From NCBI GenBank assembly GCA_963663845.2, contig OY760650.2:2852001-2916000 (forward strand): a DNA stretch of 64,000 nucleotides, given 5' to 3'. The position numbers were made by a program, and so were the translations under genes. Source of the DNA: Versatilivorator sp963663845. Its GTDB lineage: Bacteria; Acidobacteriota; Terriglobia; Versatilivoradales; Versatilivoraceae. This document shows positions 35,228 to 44,615 of the stretch, in pieces; position 1 is the stretch's first letter, and each line of letters opens with the position of its first letter. The notes beneath the pieces were generated by a model, which saw only the letters and a program-made list of their open reading frames with translations, searched no databases and had not been told where the DNA came from.

Positions 35228-36307
35228 ATGACCAAGCCCACGACTTTCCGACTCTGCGCGCTGGCCGTTTGCGCCCTGGCCCTTGTGGCGGCCCAACACC
35301 GGACCCGGACCGAGACGGTGCTGTATGAAACCGCCACCCGATTCGTGGACTCGCTCTCGGAGGAGCAGCGGGCCCAGGTGGTCTACGACTTCGGCCACCA
35401 GACCCGGACGGTGTGGCACTTCTTCCCGGACAGCGCTTTCGCCAGGGAGTACGGCTACGCCAGAAAAGGGGTGAACTACAAGGGCATGGCGCCCGAGCAG
35501 CGCCGCCTGGCCGACGCCCTGCTGGCCGCCGGCCTGAGCCAGGCCGGCTTCGCCAAGGTGATGGCGGTCCAGACCCTGGAGGAGATCCTGCGGGTGCTGG
35601 AGAAGGACACCACCGGCAACCGGGACATCGACAAGTACTACTTCAGCGTTTTCGGCAAGCCGTCGCTGGAGGGGACCTGGGGCTTCCGGGTAGAGGGGCA
35701 CCACATCTCCCTGAACTTCACCTTCAAGGAGGGCCGCCTGGTTTCGGCCAGCCCCACCTTCCTGGGAGCCAACCCCCACCGGGTGCTGGCCGGGCGCTAC
35801 CAGGGGATGAGGGCCCTGGCCAAGGAGGAAGACCTGGCCCGCGCCCTGGTCCGGTCGCTGGACGGCAAGCAGCTCGGCAAGGCGATGGTGGCCGAGACGG
35901 CCTATCCCGACGTCCTCACCAAGGCGGACTCGCGGGCCAGGCTGGAGGGCCAGCCCTCAGGGTTGCCGGCCTCCGACATGACCCCCGCCCAGGTGGACCG
36001 GATGATGGCCCTGATCGGGGAGTATGCCAACATTCTTCCCGACGAGGTGGCCGAGCGGCGGATGCAAAAGGCCCGCAAAACCCCGCCCGACCAGCTCTTC
36101 TTCGCCTGGGCCGGTTCGGTGCAGCCGGGAGCCGGTGACTACTACCGGGTGCAGGCCCCTTCCTTCCTGATCGAATACGACAATACCCAGAACAACAACA
36201 ACCACAGCCACTCCGTCTGGAGAGACTTCGACGGCGACTTCGGCCGTGACGTGCTGGCCCGGCACTACCGCCTCCACCACCCGCTGCAGATCGCCGGTAG
36301 CCGGTAG
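35228..36307 (+). CDS. DUF3500 family exported protein
   Basis: A 359-residue protein with a signal peptide (about 1-23). Features typical of DUF3500: an ATRFVDSLSEEQRAQVVYDF start, GLSQAGFAKVMAVQTLEEIL, DKYYFSVFGKP followed by WGFRVEGHHISLNFT, FLGANPHRV and a C-terminal SFLIEYDNTQNNNNHSHSVW with RDFDGDFG. The many His and Asp residues suggest a metal site. Function of the family is unknown. AGGAGGG precedes the ATG. The TlpA-like gene lies 120 bp downstream. Confidence 0.9.
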   Translation: MTKPTTFRLCALAVCALALVAAQHRTRTETVLYETATRFVDSLSEEQRAQVVYDFGHQTRTVWHFFPDSAFAREYGYARKGVNYKGMAPEQRRLADALLAAGLSQAGFAKVMAVQTLEEILRVLEKDTTGNRDIDKYYFSVFGKPSLEGTWGFRVEGHHISLNFTFKEGRLVSASPTFLGANPHRVLAGRYQGMRALAKEEDLARALVRSLDGKQLGKAMVAETAYPDVLTKADSRARLEGQPSGLPASDMTPAQVDRMMALIGEYANILPDEVAERRMQKARKTPPDQLFFAWAGSVQPGAGDYYRVQAPSFLIEYDNTQNNNNHSHSVWRDFDGDFGRDVLARHYRLHHPLQIAGSR

Positions 36308-36427
36308 GCGGGGGGCGCTACAGGGGCCAGGTCTTCCCCCGAGGCACCATGTGCTCTACAAGGAAGTCCTCTCTGACTCATCTCTTGCTTCCCGCTTGGT
36401 TCACTGACGAGACTGGAGGCTTCCGGT

Positions 36428-37573
36428 ATGAGACTCGGTGCGTTGCTGACTTCACTGATCTTCGTGTTCGGTTGGGCGACCGATCTGCTGGCGCAATTCG
36501 TGCCCGTCATGGCCAAGCAGCGAAGCGTTCACTTTCGCGTTCAGTCCGATGGAACCGAAGTGGAGGTCGTGCGGGAGGAGGGCACTTACTTCCGTTCCTC
36601 CTCCGGTTCGGTGCTGGATACCATGGCGCGAGTCACAGGGAAGAAGCAGGGAGGGCGCAGATCGACTCTCATGGATTCTTCGACTCGAAGAACCTATGTG
36701 CTGAACCACCGTCTCAAGGAAGCGGTCCTCAAACAAGTCCGGCCGGAACCGTTCCGCCCTCTTGTGTTGAGGCCTGACAGGGCAGTTGACGAAGGAGTCG
36801 TTGCAGGGCTCGATTGCCTGGCGATGCCGGTCTTGTCCCCCGGCAATCCGGAGGAGTCTGTCGGCAAAGTCTGGGTGGCGAGAGATGCCAACCTGAGGGT
36901 CAAAACGGAGACGAACTTCGGTCGAGGAAGGCAAGTCAGAGAGCTCTACGACATCCGCTTCGCCGAGCCGGAACCATCGGTCTTCAAGATTCCGGAAAAT
37001 TACAAGATCGATGACACGACGTGGAAAGAACAGAAAGTGGCGCAGGTCTACGCCGCCGGCACTCCAAAATCTCAAGCATTGGCAGGCACGGAGGCGGAGG
37101 TGTTTCGCAGCGTACGGCGGGGTGCGCTGCCGGACGTGGCGGGCCAGCGGCTCGACGGCGTCGAGGAACGGCTGTCGGACTATCGGGGGCGCATCGTGCT
37201 GCTCGATTTCTGGGCGACCTGGTGCGGTCCGTGCGTGGCGGCTTTGCCGAAGCTTCGGGAGCTGGTTGCCAGGCTGCCGGCGGACCGGTTCGCCCTCATC
37301 TCCATTAGCGTCGACGACGAGCTTGAGACCGTGACCCGGTTTATCGAGGATGAACCCATGCCTTGGACGAACTGGCACCTGGGCGAGGAGAGCGACCTGG
37401 AGCGACTCCTGCGCATCAGGGGCTATCCAACCTATGTGCTGGCCGACGAGGACGGCAGGATCTTGGCCCGAACCAACGGCCTGGTCCCCCCGTTCACTTC
37501 CCTGGTCGAGAAGGCGGTGGACCACCTGGGGGAACGAAGAGAGCCTTTCCTCGATACGGCTGACCTCGGTTGA
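36428..37573 (+). CDS. exported two-domain protein with C-terminal TlpA-like thioredoxin domain
   Basis: A 381-residue protein. Signal peptide about 1-22; residues about 25-200 are a beta-rich domain resembling outer-membrane lipoprotein-sorting or DUF4412-type folds (RSVHFRVQSDGTEVEVV ... YDIRFAEPEPSVFKIPENYK). Residues about 230-375 form a redoxin domain with DFWATWCGPCVAALPKL and RIRGYPTYVLADEDG. Cys residues of WCGPC and the cis-Pro are intact, so thiol-disulfide exchange in the envelope is likely. DsbD at 4523 could be its electron donor. The fusion resembles redoxins that guard secreted substrates. Confidence 0.88.
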   Translation: MRLGALLTSLIFVFGWATDLLAQFVPVMAKQRSVHFRVQSDGTEVEVVREEGTYFRSSSGSVLDTMARVTGKKQGGRRSTLMDSSTRRTYVLNHRLKEAVLKQVRPEPFRPLVLRPDRAVDEGVVAGLDCLAMPVLSPGNPEESVGKVWVARDANLRVKTETNFGRGRQVRELYDIRFAEPEPSVFKIPENYKIDDTTWKEQKVAQVYAAGTPKSQALAGTEAEVFRSVRRGALPDVAGQRLDGVEERLSDYRGRIVLLDFWATWCGPCVAALPKLRELVARLPADRFALISISVDDELETVTRFIEDEPMPWTNWHLGEESDLERLLRIRGYPTYVLADEDGRILARTNGLVPPFTSLVEKAVDHLGERREPFLDTADLG

Positions 37574-37604
37574 CGCCGAGCTGCAGGTGGCTGTTCAGTC
37601 GTGG

Positions 37605-37802
37605 ATGGGAAGCGCCCAGATCAAGGTCAGGCCGGGTCGCCACGGTCCCTTGCTCGAAAAGATCGTCCAGGCGATGAAGGAACACTTCCGCCACGCCGCC
37701 GTGGAAACCAACATGGTTTCCTGCGTCCTCTACCTGATATTCGGGATCTTGATATTGGGGATCCTGGCGGTTCCCGCGGCAATCCGTCACGGCCTGCTTT
37801 GA
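37605..37802 (+). CDS. possible small single-helix membrane protein
   Basis: A 65-residue frame: 37 polar residues, then one hydrophobic helix (VSCVLYLIFGILILGILAVP). The composition looks like a real tail-anchored protein. GTG 37587 is an alternative start. No family recognised and no strong ribosome site. It lies between the redoxin gene and the PPC gene. Confidence 0.4.
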   Translation: MGSAQIKVRPGRHGPLLEKIVQAMKEHFRHAAVETNMVSCVLYLIFGILILGILAVPAAIRHGLL

Positions 37803-37977
37803 GCGGACCGGCGAAGCGGTCCGCCAGCCGGTTGAATTCCTTCTTCGTGGTCCTTCGCGCTCCTTTGTGAATTTCCTTTCCCCTTTCGCGGCCCGTCGCG
37901 GGTGATCCTCCAGGATTGAGACGAGGCTCTCTCTCCGGTATACTTCCGCCAGATCCGTGTTCCATCGAGGCGAGGGC

Positions 37978-39978
37978 ATGGCTTTCCGGCGAAAGGCTGC
38001 AGGATATTGCGGTTGTGCGGTTGTTGCGCTTCTCCTGCCGGGAGTCCTGCACGCCGGATCCGACGCTGCCCATCTTCAGCCCACCGATCCCGAAGTCATC
38101 CACCTTTTTCCTCTGGGCGGGCAGCCGGGAAGCCGCCTGGAGATCGAGATCCAGGGAAGGAACCTGGAGGGGGCCCGCGCCCTCTGGGTCGGCACCGACG
38201 CCATCCAGGCCCGGGTGGTCCGGGTGGAGCCGGGCTCGGCCAGGATGAAGGAGGGGCGCAAGGTCAAGGACATCCCGGGGCAAAGGGTGGTGGCGGAGGT
38301 AACGATCGACCCGGAAGCCCAACGGGGCCCCCACGCCTTGAGGCTGGTTTCGGCCCAGGGCGTCTCCAACCAGATGATCTTCTGGGTGGTTCCCATGCCC
38401 ACCCTGCAGGAGACGGCCGAGGAGCACGGGACCGCCAAGGACGCTCAGGCCATCGCCGTTCCCTCGGCCCTCAGCGGGCGGATTGCCGAAGAGGGCCAGG
38501 CCGACTTCTACCGGTTCGAGGCCCGACCGGACCAGGAGCTGGCCTTCGAGGTGGTGGAGGGCGTGCAGCGCCTGTGGGGGGACCTCAGGAGATCTCCGGG
38601 GTTTACGCTGGAACTCACGGGGCCCGGCGAAAGCTGGTTCGATGCCGAGCGCCGCGTCAAGCTGGGCGCCGCCAATACCGCCGTCTTTCACAAGTTCATC
38701 TCGGCCTACAAGCCCAGGCTGGTGCACCGCTTCGCCAAAGGCGGCTCCTACACCCTGGAAGTCAAGGGGGAGCCGGGCGCCTCCTACCAGTTGCAGATCG
38801 GCGCTCCCGCCGACTTTCCTCCTCTGGTCCGGGCCCGGGGCCTCGACAAGCTGGCCGCCAACCGCTGGCGGGAGCGAGGCTTCACCCGCAGGCTGGAGCC
38901 GGACCGCCTGTCCCGGTTGCAGGCTCGATCGGGAGGATCGGACCGCCAAGCTACACTGGCCGTGCTGGAGAAGCAGTTGAGGGATCTGATGGGCCTGAGC
39001 GGCCAGGAGAGGCCGACCGGACCTGCCGCCGCCCCCCCGGCCGCCATTGTCCCGGAAAAGGAACCCAACGACGCTGCCGAACAGGCCCTCCCGGTTGCCG
39101 TTCCCTCCATCATCGAGGGAACCATCGGCTCTCCGGCGGACCTGGACCACTTCCGTTTCGAACTGGAGGACGGGCAGGACCTGGCTTTCGAGCTCGAGAC
39201 CCCCGAGCGCCACTACCCCTACTTCAACCCGCGCATCGAGGTCTTCGACCAGGCAGGCAGGGAGCTGGTCAACAACATCTACAAGCGGCAGGCCTCCCAG
39301 AACATGTGGTTCTGGAAGACGGCCGAATCCAAGACCGTCTTCAGCTTTGCGGAGAGCGGGTCCTACCTGGTCCGGGTTCGGGACGTGACCCGCCGCAAGG
39401 GCGGGGCCGGATTCCGCTACCGGCTCATGGTGCGTCCCCAGGCGCCCCACCTGGGCGACGTCGAGGTGGCGGAGGTCCTGAACATCCTGGGCCGGGAAAT
39501 GCTCGACTGGATGATCCCGCTGGACCGGGTCAATCTCTATCCGGGCGAGGCCAAGAAGGTGCACGTCATCATCAGCCGGGAGGAGGGGTTTGCCGGAGAC
39601 CTGGCGGTTTCGGTGGATAACCTTCCCGAGGGGGTGGAGGTGCTTCCGGGAGCGGATATGGGGCCGGAACTGGGGCTGCCCCAGGACCAGGGCCGCAAGC
39701 AGGTCTTCGCCTCGGAAGACCAGGTGGTCACCCTGCTGCTGGCGGTGCGTGCGGACGCGCCCCCGACGGACACGCCCCGCTGGCTCCGGTTCCATCTGCG
39801 GCCGGTCCAGCCCGGCCGGCTGAACCGCTATCGCAAGATGACCGGCGAGGACCCCTTTCGGCCCATCTGGGAGGGACGGATGGGACCGTCCATACCCGTG
39901 GCCCGCATCCCGATGATGGTGCTTCACTCCTCGGGAGGCGGACCGGCCGTCAGCCGGGTGCTTTCTCCAGGCAACTGA
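37978..39978 (+). CDS. exported protein with pre-peptidase C-terminal (PPC) domains
   Basis: About 666 residues from ATG 37978 (GAGGCGAGGG upstream). A signal peptide (about 1-25) leads to an IPT/TIG-like domain (IHLFPLGGQPGSRLEIEIQG). Two PPC-type domains follow: one around ALSGRIAEEGQADFYRFEAR and one around IVPEKEPNDAAEQALPVAVP with IGSPADLDHFRFELEDGQDL. This architecture is common in Planctomycetota and Acidobacteriota next to DUF1549/DUF1553 and DUF1501 genes, as here. The role may be binding of polysaccharide or scaffolding on the cell surface. No catalytic motif seen. Confidence 0.88.
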   Translation: MAFRRKAAGYCGCAVVALLLPGVLHAGSDAAHLQPTDPEVIHLFPLGGQPGSRLEIEIQGRNLEGARALWVGTDAIQARVVRVEPGSARMKEGRKVKDIPGQRVVAEVTIDPEAQRGPHALRLVSAQGVSNQMIFWVVPMPTLQETAEEHGTAKDAQAIAVPSALSGRIAEEGQADFYRFEARPDQELAFEVVEGVQRLWGDLRRSPGFTLELTGPGESWFDAERRVKLGAANTAVFHKFISAYKPRLVHRFAKGGSYTLEVKGEPGASYQLQIGAPADFPPLVRARGLDKLAANRWRERGFTRRLEPDRLSRLQARSGGSDRQATLAVLEKQLRDLMGLSGQERPTGPAAAPPAAIVPEKEPNDAAEQALPVAVPSIIEGTIGSPADLDHFRFELEDGQDLAFELETPERHYPYFNPRIEVFDQAGRELVNNIYKRQASQNMWFWKTAESKTVFSFAESGSYLVRVRDVTRRKGGAGFRYRLMVRPQAPHLGDVEVAEVLNILGREMLDWMIPLDRVNLYPGEAKKVHVIISREEGFAGDLAVSVDNLPEGVEVLPGADMGPELGLPQDQGRKQVFASEDQVVTLLLAVRADAPPTDTPRWLRFHLRPVQPGRLNRYRKMTGEDPFRPIWEGRMGPSIPVARIPMMVLHSSGGGPAVSRVLSPGN

Positions 39979-39986
39979 AGGACCGA

Positions 39987-42494
39987 GTGGACAGCATGAG
40001 GACAGGCAACAGGAGTGCGGGACGCAGCGGGAGATCTCTCTCCGGGTCCAGTCTGTGCGCAATCGGCTTGGTGATCGGGTTGCTGGGTTGGCCGGCGCCG
40101 CTCCGGTCCGCCGGCCTGAAGGCGGACGCGGAGTCTCCCTCCGGCGCCCGCCTGCTTTCCGTCAGGCTCCTGCCGGAAGAGGTGCGCCTGCGAGGCGAAG
40201 GCGCCGCCCAGCAGCTCCTGGTCATCGGAACCTTTGCCGACGGGCTGGAGAGGGACCTGACCGAGGCGAGCCGATTCTCCCTTGCCGATCCCGCCTTGGC
40301 CGTGATCGATGCCCAAGGCAAGGTAGTGGCGCGGTCCGACGGCCGCACGCTGCTGACCGTCCGGTCCTCGGACCAGCTCCTGCAGGCGGCCCTGCAGGTT
40401 CGGGAATCGGCCCTGAGCCGCCCCCTCCGCTTCGACCCCGACATCGCCAGGATTCTGACCAGGCGGGGCTGCAACAGCATCGAGTGCCACGGCAGCGTCA
40501 CCGGACAGGGCGGGTTCAAGCTCTCCAAGAACGCCGCCGCTCCCCGCCAGGATTACGGCTGGATCGTGGAGGGCGGCGCCTTCCACGTCCTCACGGCCGA
40601 GACCGGCCAGAAGGCGCCCCGCGTCAACGTGAAGGATCCCGCTCGGAGCCTGCTGCTCCTGAAAGCCGGCCTGGCCGTGCCCCACGGGGGCGGCAAGCGG
40701 CTGGAGGAGGGCTCCCGCGACTATCGCCGCCTCCTGGACTGGATTGGCGCAGGCGCGGTCTACGGCCCTGAGAATGGCGCTCGATCGGCGCCCCTGGAAC
40801 GGGTGGCGGTCACGCCCGGGCAGGTGGTGATGCTGAAGGGAGGGGAGCGGCGACTGCTGGTGACCGCCCATAGGGGCGACGGCGCCCGGGAGGACGTCAC
40901 CCGCCAGGTGCGCTACCTTTCCAACAACCCGGAAGTGGTCTCGGTGGGACCCGATGGCCGTCTCAGGGGGCGGCAGGTGGGCGAGACCGCCATCCAGGTG
41001 CTGGCCGGCGGCCACAGCGCCAGCGCCACCGTGGGCGTGATCGAAGAGCCGGTGGCGGCCTACCCCGAGGTTCCCCGCCACAACTTCATCGACGACCACG
41101 TCTTCGCCAAGGCCCGCAGGTTTCACCTGGTCCCTTCGCCGCTCTCCTCCGACGCCGAGTTCCTGCGGCGCCTCTGCCTGGACTTGACCGGCAGGCTGCC
41201 TCCCGTCCATCGGGTGCGCCGGTTCCTGGCCGACCCCGACCCGCAAAAGCGCACCCGGCTCATCGACCTGCTGCTCCGATCTCCCGAGTTCGTGGACCAC
41301 TGGTCCTGGCGCTTCTACGACTTCCTGCGGGTGATCAGTCCGGCCTACAAGGACTGGGTTCGCCAGGCCATCGCCGAGAACAAGCCCTACGACCAGTTCG
41401 CCCGCGAGCGGGTGGCCGCCCAGGGTTTCGACGGCCCCTCCCGCCACTACGAGGATATGGGAGGCACGGCCGTGCCTCTGCCGCAGAATGCCATGGGAGA
41501 GCAGGTGCGGGTCTTTCTGGGCCGGCGCATGGACTGCGCCCAGTGCCACGACCACCCCTACGAGGGCTGGAGCCAGGACCAGTTCTGGGGCCTGACCGCC
41601 TTCTTCGGGCGGCTCAGCAACCTCCATCCGGGATTCCCCCAGGTGGATTTCGTGATCATGGACGACCCCGAGGGCTACGGGACCTTCGGCAAGGGGGCCA
41701 AGGTCGTTCACCCTCGCACAAAGCAGGAGGTTCAGCCCAGGTTCCTGGACGGGACTCCCGTGCCCGAGAACCGGCGGGACGACTGGCGGCTGGCGCTGGC
41801 CGAGTGGATGACCTCTCCCGAAAACCCCTACTTCGCCCCGGCCATGGCCAACCGCATGTGGGGCTATTTCTTCGGACGGGGGATCGTGGATCCGGTGGAC
41901 GACTTTCGCTCCAACAACCTGGCCACCCACCCCCGGCTTCTGGAGGCCCTGGCCCGCTACTTCGTCAGGAGCGGCTACGACCTGCGCTCCCTCATTCGCC
42001 TCATGGTGGAGTCCAGGACCTATCAGCTTTCGGGAGATGCCAACCCCACCAACCGCACCGATCGGGTCAACTATTCCAGGGCGCTTCCCCGTCCCCTGGA
42101 AACCGAGGTGCTCTTGAGGGCCATCTCCCAGGTGAGCGGCGTGAAGGGAGAGGACGGAAACTTCTTCAACGTCTACGGGAAGCCCGACCTGAGCTTCATT
42201 CCCGAACGCGACATGAAGCCCAGCCTGCTGCAGGCCCTGCACCAGTTGGCCGGTCCGACCTACACCGCCAAGCTCTCCCGGGAGGGAGGCCGGGTGGACC
42301 GCCTGCTGCTGCGCCAGGCCTCCGACGAGGCTATCATTGAAGAGCTGTACCTGGCGTCCCTGTGCCGTTTCCCGACCGAAGCCGAGCAGGCTTCGCTGAC
42401 GGGCTTGATCCAACGGCGGGATTCGCGGCGAGAGGCCGTGGAGGATCTGCTGTGGGCCGTGGTGAACTCCGAGCAGTTCCTGAACAACCACTGA
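39987..42494 (+). CDS. DUF1549/DUF1553 protein with cytochrome-like CX4CH site
   Basis: An 835-residue protein; start GTG 39987 has AAGGA upstream, ATG 39996 is an alternative. Order: signal anchor (about 22-45), a segment with the haem-like motif GCNSIECHGS (about 160-170), a bacterial Ig-like domain (about 270-345). DUF1549 follows (about 360-560, with DEFLRRLCLDLTGRLP-like sequence and CAQCHDHPYEGW), then DUF1553 (about 590-830, with NRMWGYFFGRGIVDPVDDF and LVESRTYQLS). This is the so-called planctomycete cytochrome module set. It is predicted to act in the envelope in a redox process; substrates are unknown. The PPC gene ends 8 bp upstream, DUF1501 starts 22 bp downstream. Confidence 0.92.
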   Translation: MDSMRTGNRSAGRSGRSLSGSSLCAIGLVIGLLGWPAPLRSAGLKADAESPSGARLLSVRLLPEEVRLRGEGAAQQLLVIGTFADGLERDLTEASRFSLADPALAVIDAQGKVVARSDGRTLLTVRSSDQLLQAALQVRESALSRPLRFDPDIARILTRRGCNSIECHGSVTGQGGFKLSKNAAAPRQDYGWIVEGGAFHVLTAETGQKAPRVNVKDPARSLLLLKAGLAVPHGGGKRLEEGSRDYRRLLDWIGAGAVYGPENGARSAPLERVAVTPGQVVMLKGGERRLLVTAHRGDGAREDVTRQVRYLSNNPEVVSVGPDGRLRGRQVGETAIQVLAGGHSASATVGVIEEPVAAYPEVPRHNFIDDHVFAKARRFHLVPSPLSSDAEFLRRLCLDLTGRLPPVHRVRRFLADPDPQKRTRLIDLLLRSPEFVDHWSWRFYDFLRVISPAYKDWVRQAIAENKPYDQFARERVAAQGFDGPSRHYEDMGGTAVPLPQNAMGEQVRVFLGRRMDCAQCHDHPYEGWSQDQFWGLTAFFGRLSNLHPGFPQVDFVIMDDPEGYGTFGKGAKVVHPRTKQEVQPRFLDGTPVPENRRDDWRLALAEWMTSPENPYFAPAMANRMWGYFFGRGIVDPVDDFRSNNLATHPRLLEALARYFVRSGYDLRSLIRLMVESRTYQLSGDANPTNRTDRVNYSRALPRPLETEVLLRAISQVSGVKGEDGNFFNVYGKPDLSFIPERDMKPSLLQALHQLAGPTYTAKLSREGGRVDRLLLRQASDEAIIEELYLASLCRFPTEAEQASLTGLIQRRDSRREAVEDLLWAVVNSEQFLNNH

Positions 42495-42516
42495 TCCGAC
42501 AAGGAGAGTCCCGGCC

Positions 42517-43860
42517 ATGAACCGATGGGGATGCGACAGCTTCTGCGAGAGCCTGGCCCGCCGGCACTTTCTGCGGGTGGGGTCTCTGAGCCTGGTGGGG
42601 ATCCACCTGGGCCAGTATCTCGAAATGAAGGGCCTGATGGCTGCTGCGGGCGCCAAGGCCTCTCCAGCCAAGGCCCAGGCCTGCATCCTGCTGCTGCTGG
42701 AAGGCGGGCCCAGCCAGGTCGACACCTGGGATCCGAAACCCGGCAGCGGTTTCCGGCCCATCGGCACCAACGTGCCCGGCATCCAGGTTTCCGAGATCCT
42801 GCCTCGGATGGCCCGCCACATGGACAAGTTGTCCATCATACGCTCCATGACCCACGAGGAAGTGGACCATCCCCTGGGCCGGGAGTACATCACCAGCGGT
42901 CACCGCCCGGCCCCGGCCATGGAGTTCGCCAGCGTGGGGTCCATCATCGCCCGGGAGCTGGGGCCTCGCAACGACATTCCTCCCTACGTGCTGGGCGCGC
43001 CCCACCTCACCCAGAGCTATTACGGAGCCTCTTCCCTGGGAGCCGCCTACAATCCGCTGGTGGTCCCCGATCCTGCCAAGAAGGACTTCAAGCTCAGGGA
43101 CCTCACCCTGCCCAAGTCCATCACCGAGAAACGGATCGAGGATCGCCGCGGCTTTCTGCAGGCGGTGGACGACCTCTACCGCCGCAAGGAAGTGCTGACG
43201 GAAGCGGCGGCGCGGGAGACCTTCCGGGACAAGGCCATGGAGATGATCCTGTCTCCGGTCATGAAGAAGGCCTTCGATCTTTCTCAGGAGTCGGAGACGA
43301 CCAAGGACGCCTACGGCCGCTACGGATTCGGACAGAGCGCCCTGCTGGCCCGGCGCTTGGTGGAAGCCGGCTCCCGCTTCGTCACCGCGGCCGGCTACAA
43401 CCTGGACAGCGGCTGGGACACCCACGGACGGGGGTCGGGGGGAGAGAACGACAAGAAGCTGCGGGCCCTGCTGTGCCCCACCCTCGACCAGACCCTGACC
43501 GCTCTGCTGGTGGACCTGGAGCAGCGCGGGCTGCTGGAGTCCACCATCGTGATGGCCATGGGCGAGTTCGGCCGCACCCCCGAGATCAACCCCATCAACG
43601 GCCGCGACCACTGGCCCTTCTGCTGGTCCATGGTCCTGGGCGGAGGCGGGCTGCAGGGAGGGCAGGTCATCGGAGCCAGCGACGAGAGGGGCGGCTATGT
43701 GGCCGAGCGTCCCATCTCGGTGGGAGACGTCTTCGCCACCATCTACAAGGCCATGGGCATCGACTGGACCCGGGAGTACATGACCCCGGTGGGCCGGCCC
43801 GTCAAGATCGCCAACTCCTTCGACGACACCACCGGCAGGCCGATCGAGGAGCTGATATAA
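42517..43860 (+). CDS. DUF1501 (sulfatase-fold) exported protein
   Basis: A 447-residue protein with AAGGAGAG upstream. A twin-arginine-type signal (ARRHFLRVGSLSLVGIHLG, about 14-32) precedes the alkaline-phosphatase/sulfatase-like fold of DUF1501: CILLLLEGGPSQVDTWDPKP, IIRSMTHEEVDHPLGREYIT, DSGWDTHGRG, MAMGEFGRTPEIN and GRDHWP. Metal ligands (Asp, His) are retained, but the formylglycine cysteine of sulfatases is absent. The family almost always lies next to a DUF1549/DUF1553 gene, as here, and is folded before export. Confidence 0.93.
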   Translation: MNRWGCDSFCESLARRHFLRVGSLSLVGIHLGQYLEMKGLMAAAGAKASPAKAQACILLLLEGGPSQVDTWDPKPGSGFRPIGTNVPGIQVSEILPRMARHMDKLSIIRSMTHEEVDHPLGREYITSGHRPAPAMEFASVGSIIARELGPRNDIPPYVLGAPHLTQSYYGASSLGAAYNPLVVPDPAKKDFKLRDLTLPKSITEKRIEDRRGFLQAVDDLYRRKEVLTEAAARETFRDKAMEMILSPVMKKAFDLSQESETTKDAYGRYGFGQSALLARRLVEAGSRFVTAAGYNLDSGWDTHGRGSGGENDKKLRALLCPTLDQTLTALLVDLEQRGLLESTIVMAMGEFGRTPEINPINGRDHWPFCWSMVLGGGGLQGGQVIGASDERGGYVAERPISVGDVFATIYKAMGIDWTREYMTPVGRPVKIANSFDDTTGRPIEELI

Positions 43861-43999
43861 CGCGTCCGCGCCTCAGCCAAAGATCGACAGGCTGGGGAGC
43901 TTTTTGCAGCTTTCGCAGTGGCGCAGGTCATCGTGCCGGCAAACCTGAGGTTCTGCCTTTTTCAATATCGGGTGGGACTTGGCAAAAAATGCTGTCTAA

Positions 44000-44056
44000 C
44001 CACATAAGGCACAAAAAGCACAAAAGCCACAATTTGTGTTTTTGTGCCTTATGTGG
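44000..44056. repeat. 18-bp inverted repeat, AT-rich hairpin
   Basis: CCACATAAGGCACAAAAA (44000-44017) is exactly complementary to TTTTTGTGCCTTATGTGG (44039-44056), with a 21-bp loop. It stands out by its low GC between the DUF1501 and VOC genes. It could be a palindromic repeat element or terminate the upstream cluster. The rest of the 286-bp gap holds nothing I recognise. Confidence 0.75.
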
Positions 44057-44146
44057 CCATATCCGATAACTGTCCCGCTGCTGAATCTTGCAAGAGGCTC
44101 TGGAGAGAAAAGATACCCGCCAAGGGAACGAATCAGGAGGCATATC

Positions 44147-44557
44147 ATGGCTCGAATACGTCATCTGGCTCTCCGATGCAGCGACATGGAAGAGTCCCGC
44201 CGCTTCTATGAAACAGTCTTCGGGTGGGAATTCATCGGCTATCGGCCCAGCCGGCTGGGCATGGACCTGACCGACGGCGTGACCAACATCACCCTGATTC
44301 AACAGCCCGCCGACTGCGATCGGCCCCGCCTCGAGGAGGGCGACGAGTATGTCCACTTCGGGGTCATGGTGGAGGACCTGGAGGCCGCCTGGCAGCGCTG
44401 CCGCCAGTGGGGCGCCGAGGCCTCCAAGACCGTCAAGGAGCGCCTCGACCTGGACCGCCGCCGGCTGCCCGATCGGGCCTTCAAGATCGAAGACCCCGAC
44501 GGCAACGTGGTGGACGTGACCGCCGACAAGGACGAATGGCGGGGAGTCAAGTTTTAG
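44147..44557 (+). CDS. VOC (glyoxalase/bleomycin resistance) family protein
   Basis: A 136-residue protein from ATG 44147 with AGGAGG six bases upstream. One VOC domain: IRHLALRCSDMEESRRFYET (metal-ligand His near residue 6), EGDEYVHFGVMVEDLEAAW and FKIEDPDGNVVDVT with the terminal Glu/Asp region. Members are metal-dependent isomerases, epimerases or dioxygenases, or bind drugs. Nothing selects among these. The MFS gene follows 58 bp downstream, so a linked substrate is possible. Confidence 0.9.
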   Translation: MARIRHLALRCSDMEESRRFYETVFGWEFIGYRPSRLGMDLTDGVTNITLIQQPADCDRPRLEEGDEYVHFGVMVEDLEAAWQRCRQWGAEASKTVKERLDLDRRRLPDRAFKIEDPDGNVVDVTADKDEWRGVKF

Positions 44558-44615
44558 CAGGGAAAAGAGATCCGCGAAGGGTGGGAATACAGCGCTGCAC
44601 AATCGAGGGAATCAC

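Noticed and set aside
39924..42893. 989-codon minus-strand frame over the DUF1549/1553 gene
   Set aside because: Antisense of a well-recognised gene in high-GC DNA; no domain or start signal.
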